The translations under genes were made by a program, and so were the position numbers. Below, in pieces: positions 36,107 to 47,787 of a DNA stretch of 64,000 bases (position 1 is the stretch's first letter; every line of letters begins with the position of its first letter). The notes below the pieces were generated by a model. The model was not told the origin of the DNA. It searched no databases and worked only from the letters and a program-made list of their open reading frames with translations. The stretch comes from Symsagittifera roscoffensis (lineage: Eukaryota; Xenacoelomorpha; Acoela; Convolutidae). The DNA lies in assembly GCF_963678635.1 (NCBI RefSeq), contig NW_026970657.1, forward strand, positions 1-64,000, written 5' to 3'.

Positions 36107-37477
36107 AATCCGGAGGGGTCAACTGATTTGCGCTCAATTCGGAAGGGTCTTGGGTGAAGACCGATCCGGCAAGCAGTTCAAGGAGCAACAAGAGGGGGCT
36201 CAACGACAACAACAATCGACTGTTGGGTATCGTTAACAAGTTTTGTATCCCTTTTGGTACAAAAAGTAAGATAGTAATCTGTGGGGGGCTCGACAGTGCT
36301 GCACTGTAGTGACCCTTCACCGAACTGCGAATATCCGAGTTAAGCACCTTAATTCGGATATTAAACAAACCCGGAGGGGTATAGTATTACTACTATTATT
36401 ACTTATATAGCTTATATTAATAACCTATATCGTTTTTCAGTGAAAAACAGAAAAAACAAACCGGTTTTTAGGGTGAAAATAGCGATGTTTTGATTCCCCC
36501 ACAAATCGCGATTTTTGGAGAATTGATATTTTTTGAAACGGAAAAAATCGCTAAATTAATGTGTTATATCGTAATTGCACTACTATAATAAGTAGAACCG
36601 GTTAACTTTGGTTTGGAAGTGGTTGGAACTAGTTTGGTACCAAAAACCAAATTTTCCCAATTTTTGATAGTAAGAAACACTATAAAATCAGAAAATTTTT
36701 GAAATTTTTGAGTTAGGACAGTAAAAATAGTTGTTTGGACAACGTCCACTAGTGAATCTACGAGTTTTAAAACCCGCTACCCGAAAGCCTTCCGCGTTCC
36801 AGAGAAATCGAACTTAACGAGTTTGATTTGGTGGATTCATCAATCCGGAATGGTACAGGTAGCATAGTTTTTCGCAAATTTTTTCTGCTAAAGCGTTTTA
36901 GATCGGGTCTTTTGCATTGAACTAGAAGAATATAGGCCTTCTGAGCTCGGATCAATAATTTTTAGGTCAAAAAGAACAGAATAGCGGAAAAAGTCAGGTG
37001 GAACCTATAAGTGAGAAATTTTTTGAGTTTGCAAATTTTGAGTTTGAGTTTGAAATAAGTAACTTAAGACAATTCTAGACGAAAAGGGAGGGCTAAAGGC
37101 ACAAAAAGACCTTAATAGAGCCGAAATTAGGCAAGCGATAAGACCCTTCACCGTTAGTGTGAATTGTCAAATAAGAGGCTTAACTTCAATCCGGAGGGGT
37201 CTAGGAAAGGATCATATACCCTTCCCAGTTAATTTGAACATTATAATAGCATCGCAGAACGTATCCGGAGGGGTATAAGCTGAAATCAAGAAAACTCCGA
37301 AAAGCTACTTTGACAGAACCTAAGGGCTCCCAATCCGGAGGGGTCACAATTTTTTCAAAACCGGAGGGGTCCCAATCCGGAGGTGTCTGCTATTTACTAA
37401 CTCAGAGGGATCCTAATTCGGAGGGGTCTTAATTTTACCAATCCGGAAGGGTCCTATTTTGCCAATCCGGAGGGGTA
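36107..37477 (+). repeat. reiterated AATCCGGAGGGGTC motif
   Basis: Copies or one- to two-base variants start at 36107, 36136, 36368, 36842, 37188, 37263, 37332, 37359, 37374, 37415, 37440 and 37464. Eight lie within 290 bp (37188-37477). Spacing is irregular and the sequence between copies is unrelated, so this is a dispersed motif, not a satellite. Candidate roles are a protein-binding array (as for the reiterated sites in the Drosophila gypsy leader insulator) or an RNA signal for packaging. Confidence 0.85.
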
Positions 37478-38258
37478 CTGTTTTTGTCAACTCGGAGAGA
37501 TAAAAAATTTTATTTTGAGGACTTAGGTAAAACAAAAGAGACACACTAGTGAGAGGCCTTAGGTTATTAAGACCCAGGCTAGGAACCAGTGACTGCACTG
37601 GTAACTTGCCTTTTGAATAAGACCAGACCAAAACAAAACGGGTCCGATCTCGGATATTCGCAACACTAGGTCTAAATTGAAAAATAGTGTAAATCATTGG
37701 TGTACATTGAAAACCAATACGTTTTTACGAGAAGTGACTGCCCTGAGGATTGTAGTAGGTCTAGCTCGGGCAGTCCGAAGGCAGATAGGTAACACAGTAC
37801 TCGGTGGGTGCGATAGACACCCACTTGAGAAAATTACTGCCTTTAGAGTTTTGTCTGTTTGGTGCTGCACCAAGCGGGGAACGCTTTTTCTTCAAAAAAC
37901 TAAAGTTCGACTAAAGTACTACGATCAACTAAAGTACAATACACATACGTTTTTCATAGAAATATTCTTATTCTGTTACTTTTGATTTTAAATCAACATA
38001 AACTGTGCTTGATTGGGTAGTGAGTACACTATCTTTTAAATTGACTGATAACATTATATTGTGCTAGTTCTCATATCATACGACCAATAATTGATTAGTG
38101 TGAATAAATTGTATACAAGGTGCATTCTGATAACATACAAGGATTCGTGGTCACTATCTAATAGAAAATTGTGAAACTTATTGTGTTGTGTTAATTTTAT
38201 TAATAGTCAAGACATAAATCGAATTGAGTGTATAGGCTTGAGAAAGTACAAATAGGAA

Positions 38259-39697
38259 ATGAGTCTAGACAAGTCAAGAATACCTAAAAGAGGTAATAGT
38301 TCTAGGAAATTCATACCTGAGGAGCAAAGAAAATCGATGACGATCCTTTTGTGGAACGGATAAAACGAACAAGGAACGGCCAAAGGAAGATGATTTCAGG
38401 CAGAATGGTTGAAACGAGAAGTCAAAAGACCTCAGAAGAGAGAAAAGGAATGTTGGAAGTTGAGGTCCATCCGGACCAGGCCATGCAAAACAACGAAGAA
38501 ATGCATGGTTTGGAAGGGAGAGGCAGAAGGCTAGAGAGCGAATCTACTCCGGTAGAACAAGGTCAGGATTTGGCAACCTCCACCGGAACACTGGATCGAG
38601 CGGAGATGTCGGAACTGTCCGACATCTCTACTGAAGTTGTGACGATTAGGAGATCTCCAACAGACAATACCATGTTGGCAGACGCAACAGAGAAACAAAC
38701 CACGTCTTCGTTGTTCACAGAAATAATGAAAAATACCTTTGGGAACATCTTTCCATTTACGATGGGAACGGGCACAGGAAACGAAGGTGAATCCCAAGAG
38801 GAAGAAGAGGACGACGACGAGCAGGTGGACTCTGGATCTCAACTAAGCCTCAATAGTTCGACCCAGGAGAATGATCCATACCTCGGGGAAGAGACTGGGA
38901 ACAAGGACAAATTTGGCGTGGTAAGAACGATAAGCAAAGAAGTAAGCACACCAGGCCAGTCGAGAGGCTTTGCGATCATGACAAACCCAGAGCAACGAGA
39001 TAGGGAGAACAGAAACACAGAGCTAGGCGACGTTTTAGCGGATCCTGAGGTGGATAGTGAAAAGACGTCGAGACAGAGAATTAAAGCCCGGATCTCGACC
39101 AGCACGAAGCTACCTGGGACCGACAGGGTGACACCGCCACTAGTGACGCCACTCGTGGATAACGGGGTAGCATTAGAAGAAGCCTTGAACAGCATCGTGG
39201 ACACTATAGGAGAGCAAAACGAACAGATGTCCATAAGGATGAGTGAATTAGAAAGAGCAGTCCACGTTGAAAGAGAAAGCCTGCGGGAAGAAATGAACCG
39301 AAATAGACAAGAATTTGATAGGAGCGAGAAACGCTTGAAAGAAAGAACGGACGAGCAGATAGCAAAGAGCCTGTCGCGAATGACAAGGGAAGCGGAACAA
39401 AGAGAGTCACGCTTAAAAGATGATATGGAGAAGTTAAGAACACAACAAGAGCAGACTCTTGGGACTCTTGACACAAAGTTGGAAGCGATGATGGAGAGGC
39501 GAACTCAGGCAATCATGGACAGATTGGATGGGCTACTAGGAAGCAGGGGTGGAACTAGAGAAGGAGAACCGAACTCGGGAGGTCCTAGCAGGGAACCGAA
39601 GGTGAACTTCAATGACCATCAAAGGAGACGGGCAGATGGATCCACTCGAGGAAGGGGCAGCTCATCAGGCTATGCCACAAGGGATCATAGAACATGA
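38259..39697 (+). CDS. Gag, N-terminal coiled-coil part
   Basis: The first good start is ATG 38259 (MSLDKSRIPKRG). That frame closes after 34 residues and the main frame, open from 38321, continues to TGA 39695-39697; one missing base in the A-run near 38330 would join them. The protein is Glu/Arg/Ser-rich with an acidic block near nt 38795-38825 and a long heptad-like helix from about nt 39180 to 39530 (MSELERAV, REEMNRNRQEF, KRLKERTDEQIAKSL). It ends in a Gly/Arg-rich tail. The same frame stays open beyond the TGA to 39964. Position before the capsid-like domain makes it the Gag N-terminus, but no named domain is recognisable here. Confidence 0.7.
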
Positions 39698-39786
39698 TGC
39701 CCCAACAGCAGGGCAAGTTCAACAGGGAACATGCAGACCTCGAATGAAAGACCGACACAGGGCACACATGCAACTGGGAGTGGTGA

Positions 39787-40923
39787 CTCCAGAAACAGGA
39801 GGAATGCCAGTCCAGGGAGAAGTCATGTGGGACAAGGGGGAACACTTACGGCGATACGAATAGCAGGGAAGTACCGTATTCAGAGCCTTCGACAAGGTGT
39901 GAGAACACTAATGCTGGGCATTCAAGGGATGCTACGGCAATGGCCACGGCCTTCGAACCCCTAAACAGGTCATTGGAGACATTCCTTACAAGGCTATCCA
40001 AGACCAACGAACGCAGTGAGAAGTCCAGAAGGGTCTTTAAGAAACCAAGGTGCTATAAAGACGAATCTGATGGCTGTATTGATACCTGGATAGAGGTGAT
40101 GAAACTGCATTTCGAGGAGGAAGACTTGTCGGAAAGACAAGAGTGCAGTGCACTTACCAGTAAATTGGAAGGGACAGCCCTGAACTGTGTCATGGCCAAG
40201 AAGCAATATCAGCGTGACACAGCCGAGAAGATCTTCGAGATCTTGCTAAATCGTTTTGGATCAGGGGTGCAGGGACACCAAGCAATGATGCGCTTCGAGA
40301 AGTGGAGGCAACGAGAAGATGAAACGATAGACAAGTTTCTTGATGACTTGGAAATGCTGAGACGACGCAGCCAACCGGATGAGTCGAACCGAAGGATGAA
40401 CCTGGCGGTAGCCTCAAAATTCATCGATGGTGTGAAAAATGATGAGCTTCGAACAATGCTGGCAACGCATTACACACCACTATCAACGAATGCGCCAACA
40501 CCAGAAGAGTTGAGGCTCAAGTCAAAGGAGTATCTTTTATTGAAACCTCCTTCGAGATCTGGTTATTATAAGAACAATTATGGCAATTTTAGCAATGGGC
40601 CGGCAAACCAAGGGAACAACTGGTACAAACCCAGGGACGATATGGACAAGAGACGCTCTTGTGCCAATTGCAGCTCAACAGACCATCATGTGTCAGCATG
40701 CCCAACTTACAAACAAAGCATGAAAGCAATAGGCTTTAGCCTCGAGGACGAATATGCGTCAAAAGTTGATCATGAGGAGTTCATGAGGGGAGTTATAGCA
40801 AAATTCGGCCCAGGTGTTTCTTTTGCAACTTGGAAGGTCATTTTAAATCAGATTGTCCGCAATTCTGGGATGCAGTGGCAGACATCAAGCATCCAAGACA
40901 TGAGGAAGCACTGTCAGGAGTGA
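39787..40923 (+). CDS. Gag, capsid and zinc-knuckle part
   Basis: The frame is open from 39790; ATG 39940 gives 327 residues (MATAFEPLNRSLE). The retrotransposon-gag (capsid) pattern is clear: DTWIEVMKLHFEEEDLS, KLEGTALNCV, IFEILLNRFGSGVQG and QREDETIDKFLDDLEMLRR. A CX2CX4HX4C zinc knuckle (CANC-SSTD-H-HVSA-C) follows at about residues 238-251. It joins the upstream Gag frame if one G is added to the G5 run at 39835-39839. The last roughly 40 residues are out of frame with the second zinc knuckle, which lies in the next ORF, so most product probably shifts frame near 40775-40815. Confidence 0.85.
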   Translation, partial: LQKQEECQSREKSCGTRGNTYGDTNSREVPYSEPSTRCENTNAGHSRDATAMATAFEPLNRSLETFLTRLSKTNERSEKSRRVFKKPRCYKDESDGCIDTWIEVMKLHFEEEDLSERQECSALTSKLEGTALNCVMAKKQYQRDTAEKIFEILLNRFGSGVQGHQAMMRFEKWRQREDETIDKFLDDLEMLRRRSQPDESNRRMNLAVASKFIDGVKNDELRTMLATHYTPLSTNAPTPEELRLKSKEYLLLKPPSRSGYYKNNYGNFSNGPANQGNNWYKPRDDMDKRRSCANCSSTDHHVSACPTYKQSMKAIGFSLEDEYASKVDHEEFMRGVIAKFGPGVSFATWKVILNQIVRNSGMQWQTSSIQDMRKHCQE

Positions 40924-42674
40924 AAGCCAGCAAGGCTTGCCTGTTGAGTGAAGCAGAGGCACGTAGAAAGGATAAACCTCAAGAGCTGGTGGCAAAGAAG
41001 ATGCAAGCGGTAACAGAAGAAACACGTGAACCGGAACCAGCAACTGCGGCCGATGACTTCAAAATCGATTATAGGGCAGCTGCGAGGGATGCTATAAATG
41101 GAGTACAGCAGGAACTAGTGACGAAAGAGATCGAACAAAAGGTGAAACTCGAGCTGGAGAATGAGAAATTACAGGAGCAACTGAACGCCTTCGAAGCAAC
41201 GGAAGTTGAAGAGGCAAAAGCACCAAGCAGCTTGAGCATGAAACTTAATGTTATCTCTGGTCAGAGGTTCGGTATGGTACCGCAAGGAAGTAAAATACAG
41301 TCGATAATCTCGGTCGCAGGGCATCAGGTAATCAGAAATCTGAGTGAACCGTCTGAGTTCACTTTGATGCTTTTGGACACATATGCAGACTATCTGAGGC
41401 AGATGGAGCCACGCACCGAGTCGAGGGCTGTGAGGGCACTACTAACGACGGGTGGCCCTCGCATGAAGAAACTTCATGGACGCTACCTAGAAGTCTATGG
41501 GCCGTATCAAGTGATGCTGAACGTGGATGGGATCAGTATCTACACCAGGACTTATGTGACAACAGATGATGACCAAATGGGGCAAATCTATTTGGGTGAG
41601 GAGGAACTCAAAGTCCGTAGGATAGGCCATGACGCAAGGATGGAACAAGATACTGTACATATTGGGTATGAAGCAGATGTGACTGCACATCTGCTCGACA
41701 CCAATGGAACGAAAATCGGAGTCACAGGGCTTCTGGACACAGGAGCGCTAGTGAGTGTGATGCCGATAAAAACCTGGGAACGGATGGGTTTCACGAGAGA
41801 AAATCTAATTCCGACGAATCTCCGACTGGCCGCCGCCAATTGAGGAGCAATTTATGTAGCCGGAAGAACACCAATAACGGTCCTCCACATGGGAGGACGG
41901 GACCTTTGGATGAGCTTCCTGGTGGTAGAGAATTTGGACGATGCCGACCAATTCATCTTGGGCAGAGATTTTGTCAGGAATTTTGACGTGATGATTGACT
42001 TAAACAATGGTCTGATACGGATTAGAAACCCGGACCGGAAGTATGTTAAGAAACCAATTAATAGGATAATAATAGACGAAAACAAGGTACCAATTTTTTT
42101 AGACAGAAAAGTAAAACTACAGCCAGGACAAGCTGTGGTGGCAATTTTTAGAATGAAAAATTTAAATTCATTAAGCGATAGTAAACAGGTTTGTTTGGTA
42201 CCGAATCCAAATAGTCAGAGTTCGGTGATTTTAGGCCGGAGCTTTTCGGTAACGCGAAACGGACTGTGTGTCAGTGTGTTATTGAACACACTGGACACCA
42301 CGGTTTCAATCCAGCGTGGAAAGAAGCTTGGTTACGCATTGCCGATGAGGACCGACTATGAAGAGACACAAAACTTGAAGAAACATAATGTGAAAGACTG
42401 TCCTTATCATGCAAACAAAGATAAAATTTTAAAGAGAATTACTGAATTAAAATCTATTCATAAATTGTTTTCAATGAAATCCGAAACGGACGACGGCTTA
42501 TCAAGCTGCTCGAATTTTCCGGAACGCCCCTCTTCATATGAACTAGATTCTGACAAACCGGTTTTACCAGAAATAGAACATTTAAAAGGGAAAATAGGCG
42601 AGGAAGAATTCAAAACATTACGGGGGTTTTATATCGGAACGCAGATGTATTTTCGAAACATAAAGCGGATATAG
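40776..42674 (+). CDS. Pol 5' part: second zinc knuckle and protease
   Basis: The frame is open from 40776, -1 relative to Gag. It starts with a second CX2CX4HX4C knuckle (CFFC-NLEG-H-FKSD-C, about 40812-40853), then a charged helical linker, and then an aspartic protease. The protease has LLDTGALVSVMP with the catalytic DTG and, after the break, FILGRDFVRNFDVMIDL. One in-frame TGA at 41841-41843 sits inside the protease domain just before the GAIYVAGRTP strand; the same frame continues to 42674. At the G5 run 42622-42626 the frame leaves the family pattern, and the true continuation (VFSKHKADIG) is read in another frame. So protease and polymerase are not in one open frame in this copy. Confidence 0.85.
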
Positions 42675-44351
42675 GTTGCTGTAACTTCGTAGAACATGAA
42701 ATTGAGCTAGAAGAAGGTGCCGTTCCGCACAGAGAGGGCGCGAGACGAATGACGCCACACAAATCGGAAGCGTGCCGAGCGGAAATAGAAATGTTGCTTG
42801 AATACGATAGAACCCTCGAAATCGCCGTGGGCTTGCGGGGTAGTAATGGCGAAAAAGAAAGGGGGGCAGCTTAGATTTTGTTGCGACTTTCATTACTTAA
42901 ACGCGGTAACAATAAAAGATGCGTACCCGATACCGCGAATAGACGAGAGCCTCTCTAAGCTTGGTGATGCCAAGTTCTTCACCACACTGGACTTGGGTTC
43001 TGCCTTCTGGCAGGTTCCCCTGCGGAAGAAAGATAGAGAAAAAACCGGATTCGCGTGCGAATTGGGGTTGTACCAGTGGAAGAGGATGCCCTTCGGCTTG
43101 TGCAATGCAACAGCAACTTTTCAAAGGCTGATGGCTCAGGCTTTGACAGGAGTGACCAAAAAGTACGGGAATCTCTTGATGTGCTACGTGGATGACGTAG
43201 TCATAGCGACACCGACCCTGGAGGATCACATTGATCGGCTCGATGAGGTCTTCGGATGTATGAAAAGAGCAGGCTTGGAATGCAAACCATCGAAATGTGA
43301 AATCCTTAGGGATTCGATCAAGTACCTGGGAAGAATGGTGGACAGACATGGTGTGAGGCCAGATCCGGAGGCAGTAGAAGCTGTGCTGACATGGAAGGCT
43401 CCGAGGACGGACACACAGCTAATGAGCTTCCTGGGGTTTGCCAATTATTACCGTGAATTCATCAAAGGATATGCAGACAAGGTGTATCCGATGCAAAAGC
43501 TGATGCGCAACAAAGGAAAGAAGTTCGAGTGGAACGATGAAGCACAGGTTGCCTTCGAGAACATAAAGCGGGAACTGTGCGAAGCGCCAGTACTAGGCAT
43601 GCCTACAGAAGATGGCATGTATGTTCTTGACACAGACGCGTCGGTAGTAGCCATCTCAGGAATATTGCACCAGGAACAAGAATGGAATGGAAGAACCGTT
43701 CTTCGTCCCATTGCATATGGCAGCAAAGTCTTGAGTGACACTGAGATGAAATATGGTGCACCAAAAGCAGAAATGTTTGCAGTAGTCACGTTCGTGGAGA
43801 AGTACCGTGCATATTTGGGGAGCGCTCCTTTCAAGTTGCGCGTGGACAATAGAGCGTTATCCTGGTTGAAGACCTACTCGATGGATCAGAGTTATATTGG
43901 TAGATGGATAGTAAGATTGGATGGCTACCACATGATAATCGAGCACAGGATGCGGGACAAACACCAGAATGCTGACAGTCACAGTAAGAAAACTGAATTC
44001 TATGAAAGATTGGAGCAGAAGCAAGCCAGCCAGGCAGAGATAAAGGAGGGATTCTCGTTTCTGGATAAGGAAACTTATCAGGCGCTTCCTCTAACGAGAT
44101 GGTTAGATAAGTCTGGACATCCGATACCAGGGCATCCTGAGTTACCAGTGGAAAAAGCAGCCGAGATAAAAAATCCTATCAAAAAGGGACCCGGTGCCCT
44201 TGGATCTGTTGCTGCGCTCAAACCTGGTACAGCAGGAACTCTCTTGCATGAACATAAACAGCCTCTCATTACTGGACAAAACGGTGCAGGTCACACCGCA
44301 AGTGATGCGGATGCTGGGTGGATTGTTAGAGAGAGAAGTGACCAGGGATGA
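42626..44351 (+). CDS. reverse transcriptase and RNase H
   Basis: From 42626 a frame reads to about 42812 with EHEIELEEGAVP, the usual N-terminal RT leader. A one-base break near 42810 moves to the main ORF (open from 42798, 517 residues). RT motifs are LDLGSAFWQVPL (residues 64-75), RMPFGLCNA and CYVDDVVIA with the catalytic YVDD at 130-133, then FLGFANYYREFI. The RNase H domain follows with VLDTDASVVAISG, RPIAYGSK and DNRALSWLK. These identify a Ty3/gypsy polymerase. Near the A6 run at about 44168-44173 the frame departs; the downstream linker continues in the integrase frame, so the last 60 residues of this ORF are probably not native. Confidence 0.92.
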
Positions 44352-47163
44352 CCCCGAGTGGGCAGCAGCCATGGCATCACTGAGAGTCAGGGAGAAGGTG
44401 AAAATCAAGCCATCAATACGACAACATTAAGACAATGAGAGGGATTGTAGGTCAATAGTTCAGCAACTGGTGTCCTCAATACCCCAAGAGGTCTTGGTGA
44501 GTACTTCATACGGTCGGAAAGAGCAGGTTAACGATGCGCGAGAGAGGACCGTTACCTTTAAGGACCAAGATGGAGAAGGAGAGAAAGTTTTAAGAGAACT
44601 GGAGCAAGATTATTTGTCCGGGGAGACAAACGGTAAGGTGAGCCGGCGAGTTCGAGATCAGAATCCGGGACAAGGAAGTATGTCCGGGGAGTCTGATATG
44701 AAGGAAGAAGTCCATGACAAGAAACAAGACCTAGGGAGCAGAGTTTTGTCCGGGGAGTTTAGATGGATGCGGAGAAGGGACGGACCTGATCTGAAGGAGG
44801 GTGCAGACTCCATCACAGACGCTTCAGTGGAGGACAGCTCAAGGAATTCAAGTATGGACACATACTCAGACAGGAACTCGAGCTCTGGATCAGAACTGTC
44901 AGAACTTGCGATCCACACACTGCTAGTGGAAACCCAGGCAAGGGATTTGGATAGAGAAGTGTACCAAGACCCTGACAGCGATCGCTATCTCATACCAGAT
45001 GAAAGGATCTTCGACAACGCAGCAGATGACTTGGAAACAATAGCAGTATCAAAGCGGTCGATGAGCTTATTGCCACAGAAAGAGGCAGTCAGGACTGATC
45101 TTCAACCGTTTCAGCAAGAAACACAACCGTTGGCGAAGATTTGGTGCGTGAAGATGGAGGAGGACACGCACCAGCCCAATGAGATGAATTGTCAAATGAG
45201 GGTCATGAAGACATATTTGAAGGCGAGATACAGACTCTCGGACCTACTAAGGGCGCAAAGAAATGACCGCATGACAAGTAACCTAAAAAGGTGGATAGAA
45301 AACGGTGCACCAGACAAAGGTGACCTAGAAGAAGACAGCTATAGGATCCTGAGACAATACTTCATGCAGAAGGAGGGGAGATTATATCTGAACAAGGACG
45401 GGATCGTGGCTTGCAAGAGAAGAGAAGAAGACAAAGTCTTATACAAGTATAACGCGATAGTGTTGCCGCAACTCTATCAAACAGAACTTTTATTCAGGTC
45501 GCATGATCAGATGGGCCATCAAGGGATCGACAAAGTGTATCAGAGGATCCTGAAGCGCTTTGAGTGGCCTGGAATGAAAAAGGCATGTGAGAAATGGGTA
45601 ACGGCGTGCCTGTCATGCCAACAGGTCAAGGATCCAAGGAAATTACGATTTCCCTTACAATCGATTGAGTCGTCTGAATTCAACGAGGTGGTGCAGATAG
45701 ATCACCAGAAGATATGCATGACAGACAGCGGTTATAACCAAGTCTTGGTCATGATAGATCACTTCACGAAGTATGCAGAGGCCGTGCCCTGCATAACTGC
45801 CTCGGCGGAAGAGACATGCGACCACCTGATCAATACGTGGATAGCAAGACATGGTTGTCCAATGACGTTTCAATCGGACAACGGAACAGCTTTCGTAGGA
45901 GAGCTTACGAAAGAGCTCATGAGACGCTCACAGGTCGCTCAGGCTCACTCCACTACATACCACCCTCAGACGAATGGCTTAGTGGAAAGACAGAATAGGA
46001 GGTTAGTGTCGATGCTGAGAGTATATTGTTCCAGGTACATGACCGATTGGGACAGATACCTTCCACAGGTGATGGGAGCACATAACAGCACGCAACACTC
46101 CACCACTGGAGTCAGTCCACACATGATGCTGACTGGACACGAGAAGTCTTTACCCTGGACATTCTTCTACCCAGAGTATGAGGGAAAGAAAACATCTCCG
46201 CAGGTTTACGTAAGGGATGTGATCAGACGTCAACAGGAGTTGAACGATCTATGCAGACGAAATACTCAACAAGCACAGGCAAGGCAAAGGAAAAGATTCG
46301 ACAAGAAAGCAGCTGGTGCAAAAGCTTACTCGGTGGGAGACTACGTATGGGTATTTCAGAACGTTATACCACCGAAAGGGAGGAAGAAGCTCCTAAAGAA
46401 GTGGATGGGACCCTTCATGATTACAGAAGTGCACCAGGAGGGACGCTTTTACAGACTGAGTACAGGCCGAGCCGCCCACTACGAGAACATCAAGCCACAC
46501 AATCCATCGACAGAGGACTGGTGTATACCTGCAGACATGGAAAAAGGGGATTATCTGATGATGGATCCTGCTTGTGAAGTTAACGAGAAAGGCACCAGGG
46601 AGAAGAATGATGGAAATGAGGTCATAGAGGAGGGAACAAATACACCACTGGACCTGGATCCAAATGAGGTGATAGAAGCGGATGATGAAACCTTACCTTA
46701 TGCAGAGGAAGATTGGCAGGATCCCGAACAAACTGAGGTTCCCAAAAATATGGAACCAGATCTCCCGTTCACGCTGCAGACTCGACAAGGCGACGGGAAA
46801 AGACGTAGAAAGAAATACAACCGTTACGGTGACGACTTTGTAGTAGACAAGATAGATCTGAAAAAGATAGTGGAAGAAGTGGTAAGTCTAGAAAGCATAA
46901 CAGTCTCACAAGACATTGACATAGTGGATGATCACGACCAGGAATGGATCGAGGACAGATCGAAACCCGAAGTAGATCTCGATGAAGAGCAATCGGAGTC
47001 CTACAGAGATGATCTAATAAATCTGCGAGTCTTGGAGTGGCTGAACGAAATGACATCAGACCCTAAAGAGACCAGCGTTACGATTCAAGACGTAGATCGT
47101 GAAAGCGCGAAATACATTAAGACCGAACAAGATGATCATTCCTGGGCTGCCCAGGAAGGATAA
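44194..47163 (+). CDS. integrase with long linker and C-terminal tail
   Basis: The frame is open from about 44194, crosses one in-frame TAA (44428-44430) and continues to TAA 47161-47163. A Ser/Asp/Glu-rich linker fills the first 300 residues. Then come the HHCC zinc domain (SHDQMGHQG ... CLSCQQ, nt 45497-45623) and the DDE core, with the first D in VQIDHQK (nt 45690), the second in QSDNGTAF (nt 45875) and E in LVERQNR (nt 45979). The C-terminal strand-rich part is SVGDYVWVF ... KWMGPFMITEV. An acidic tail contains YGDDFVVDKIDL. Its function is insertion of element DNA into the host chromosome. The stop and the preceding frame break may make it defective, or be sequence errors. Confidence 0.9.
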
Positions 47164-47190
47164 CTTCTCATTCCAGCTTCTAACCTTGAC

Positions 47191-47787
47191 TTGATATCCG
47201 GTACGCTATCGACGGGGACGCCGATGGACCTTTTTGTACGGGGAGTGGGGGTAGGACTTACCCACACTGAGAACCTGATAATAAAAAAATTGAGAATAGC
47301 AAGAAAAACAGGAGATTTAGAAGCAGAAACAGGCGAAGAACATAAGAAACCCGACATAGGGAGGGTAGTTGAGTCATATTTTAACCTACCAAATGAGTAT
47401 TCAAGTAACATAACATTAACAGACGGTGATTTCATACTCACAAACAGAACATGTGCGATAGCAATCACCGCAGACATGAGTTTTAGGACAGCCTTAGCGG
47501 CAGATTTTAAGAGAGAATACAAAAACGTGGAATTCTTTTGGAAGCAACGACCAAGAGTAGGGGGCGTAGCAGCCTTACCTCCGGCGGCATCACAAATACC
47601 GGGAAAATACCTATGCTTCTTGGTGACGAGGGCGACAGAGAAGCAGCACGTGGACTCAGAGAACCTAGTCTTGTCCTTGACGAGGTTGAGAGATTTCCTC
47701 TTGGAGATGGACGTGAAGGAGCTCTCGCTTCCGGTGTATGATCCGAACAGAGGACGACTGCATCCTAGTGATATTCTCAGACACTAA
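47191..47787 (+). CDS. macrodomain-like ORF (ADP-ribose family)
   Basis: 198 residues, in the same frame as integrase and separated from it only by TAA 47161. It has FILTNRTCAIAITADMSFRT, then LAADFKREY (residues 82-110), KYLCFLVTRATEKQ (about 139-152), NLVLSLTRLRDFLLEMDVK and ELSLPVYD. That order (hydrophobic strand, alanine-rich helix start with x-x-F-K, Y-x-x-F/Y-L-V-T-(K/R) strand, helix, L-S-L-P strand) matches macrodomains of the TARG1/Poa1 type, which bind or remove ADP-ribose. The G-C-G-L-D loop usual after the LP strand is replaced by DPNRGRLHP, so catalysis may be lost. A last strand (IFSDTNIQVYL, nt 47771-47803) is read in another frame, so the C-terminus is probably frameshifted. 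Confidence 0.65.
   Translation: MISGTLSTGTPMDLFVRGVGVGLTHTENLIIKKLRIARKTGDLEAETGEEHKKPDIGRVVESYFNLPNEYSSNITLTDGDFILTNRTCAIAITADMSFRTALAADFKREYKNVEFFWKQRPRVGGVAALPPAASQIPGKYLCFLVTRATEKQHVDSENLVLSLTRLRDFLLEMDVKELSLPVYDPNRGRLHPSDILRH

Larger units (their letters stand above)
35552..38258 (+). other. 5' untranslated leader of the giant element
   Basis: 2.7 kb with no long ORF. It carries the reiterated CCGGAGGGGTC motif and LTR-like fragments, for example near 36780-36855, where TTAACGAGTTTGAT and CATCAATCCGGAA recall 35045-35083. A hairpin at 36330-36362 pairs AATATCCGA with TCGGATATT. GACCCTTCACCG occurs at 36311 and 37143 and is partly complementary to the reiterated motif, so long-range RNA pairing is possible. 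Confidence 0.7.

Noticed and set aside
36107-37477. Leader motif as a satellite array
   Set aside because: The spacers between copies are unrelated in sequence and length; only the motif of about 14 bases is shared.
38839-39474. 211-aa minus-strand ORF antisense to gag
   Set aside because: Shadow of the gag reading frame. It is Ser/Leu-rich, as expected from the complement of Glu/Arg-rich codons, with no independent pattern. The same holds for the other antisense ORFs across 38-57 kb.
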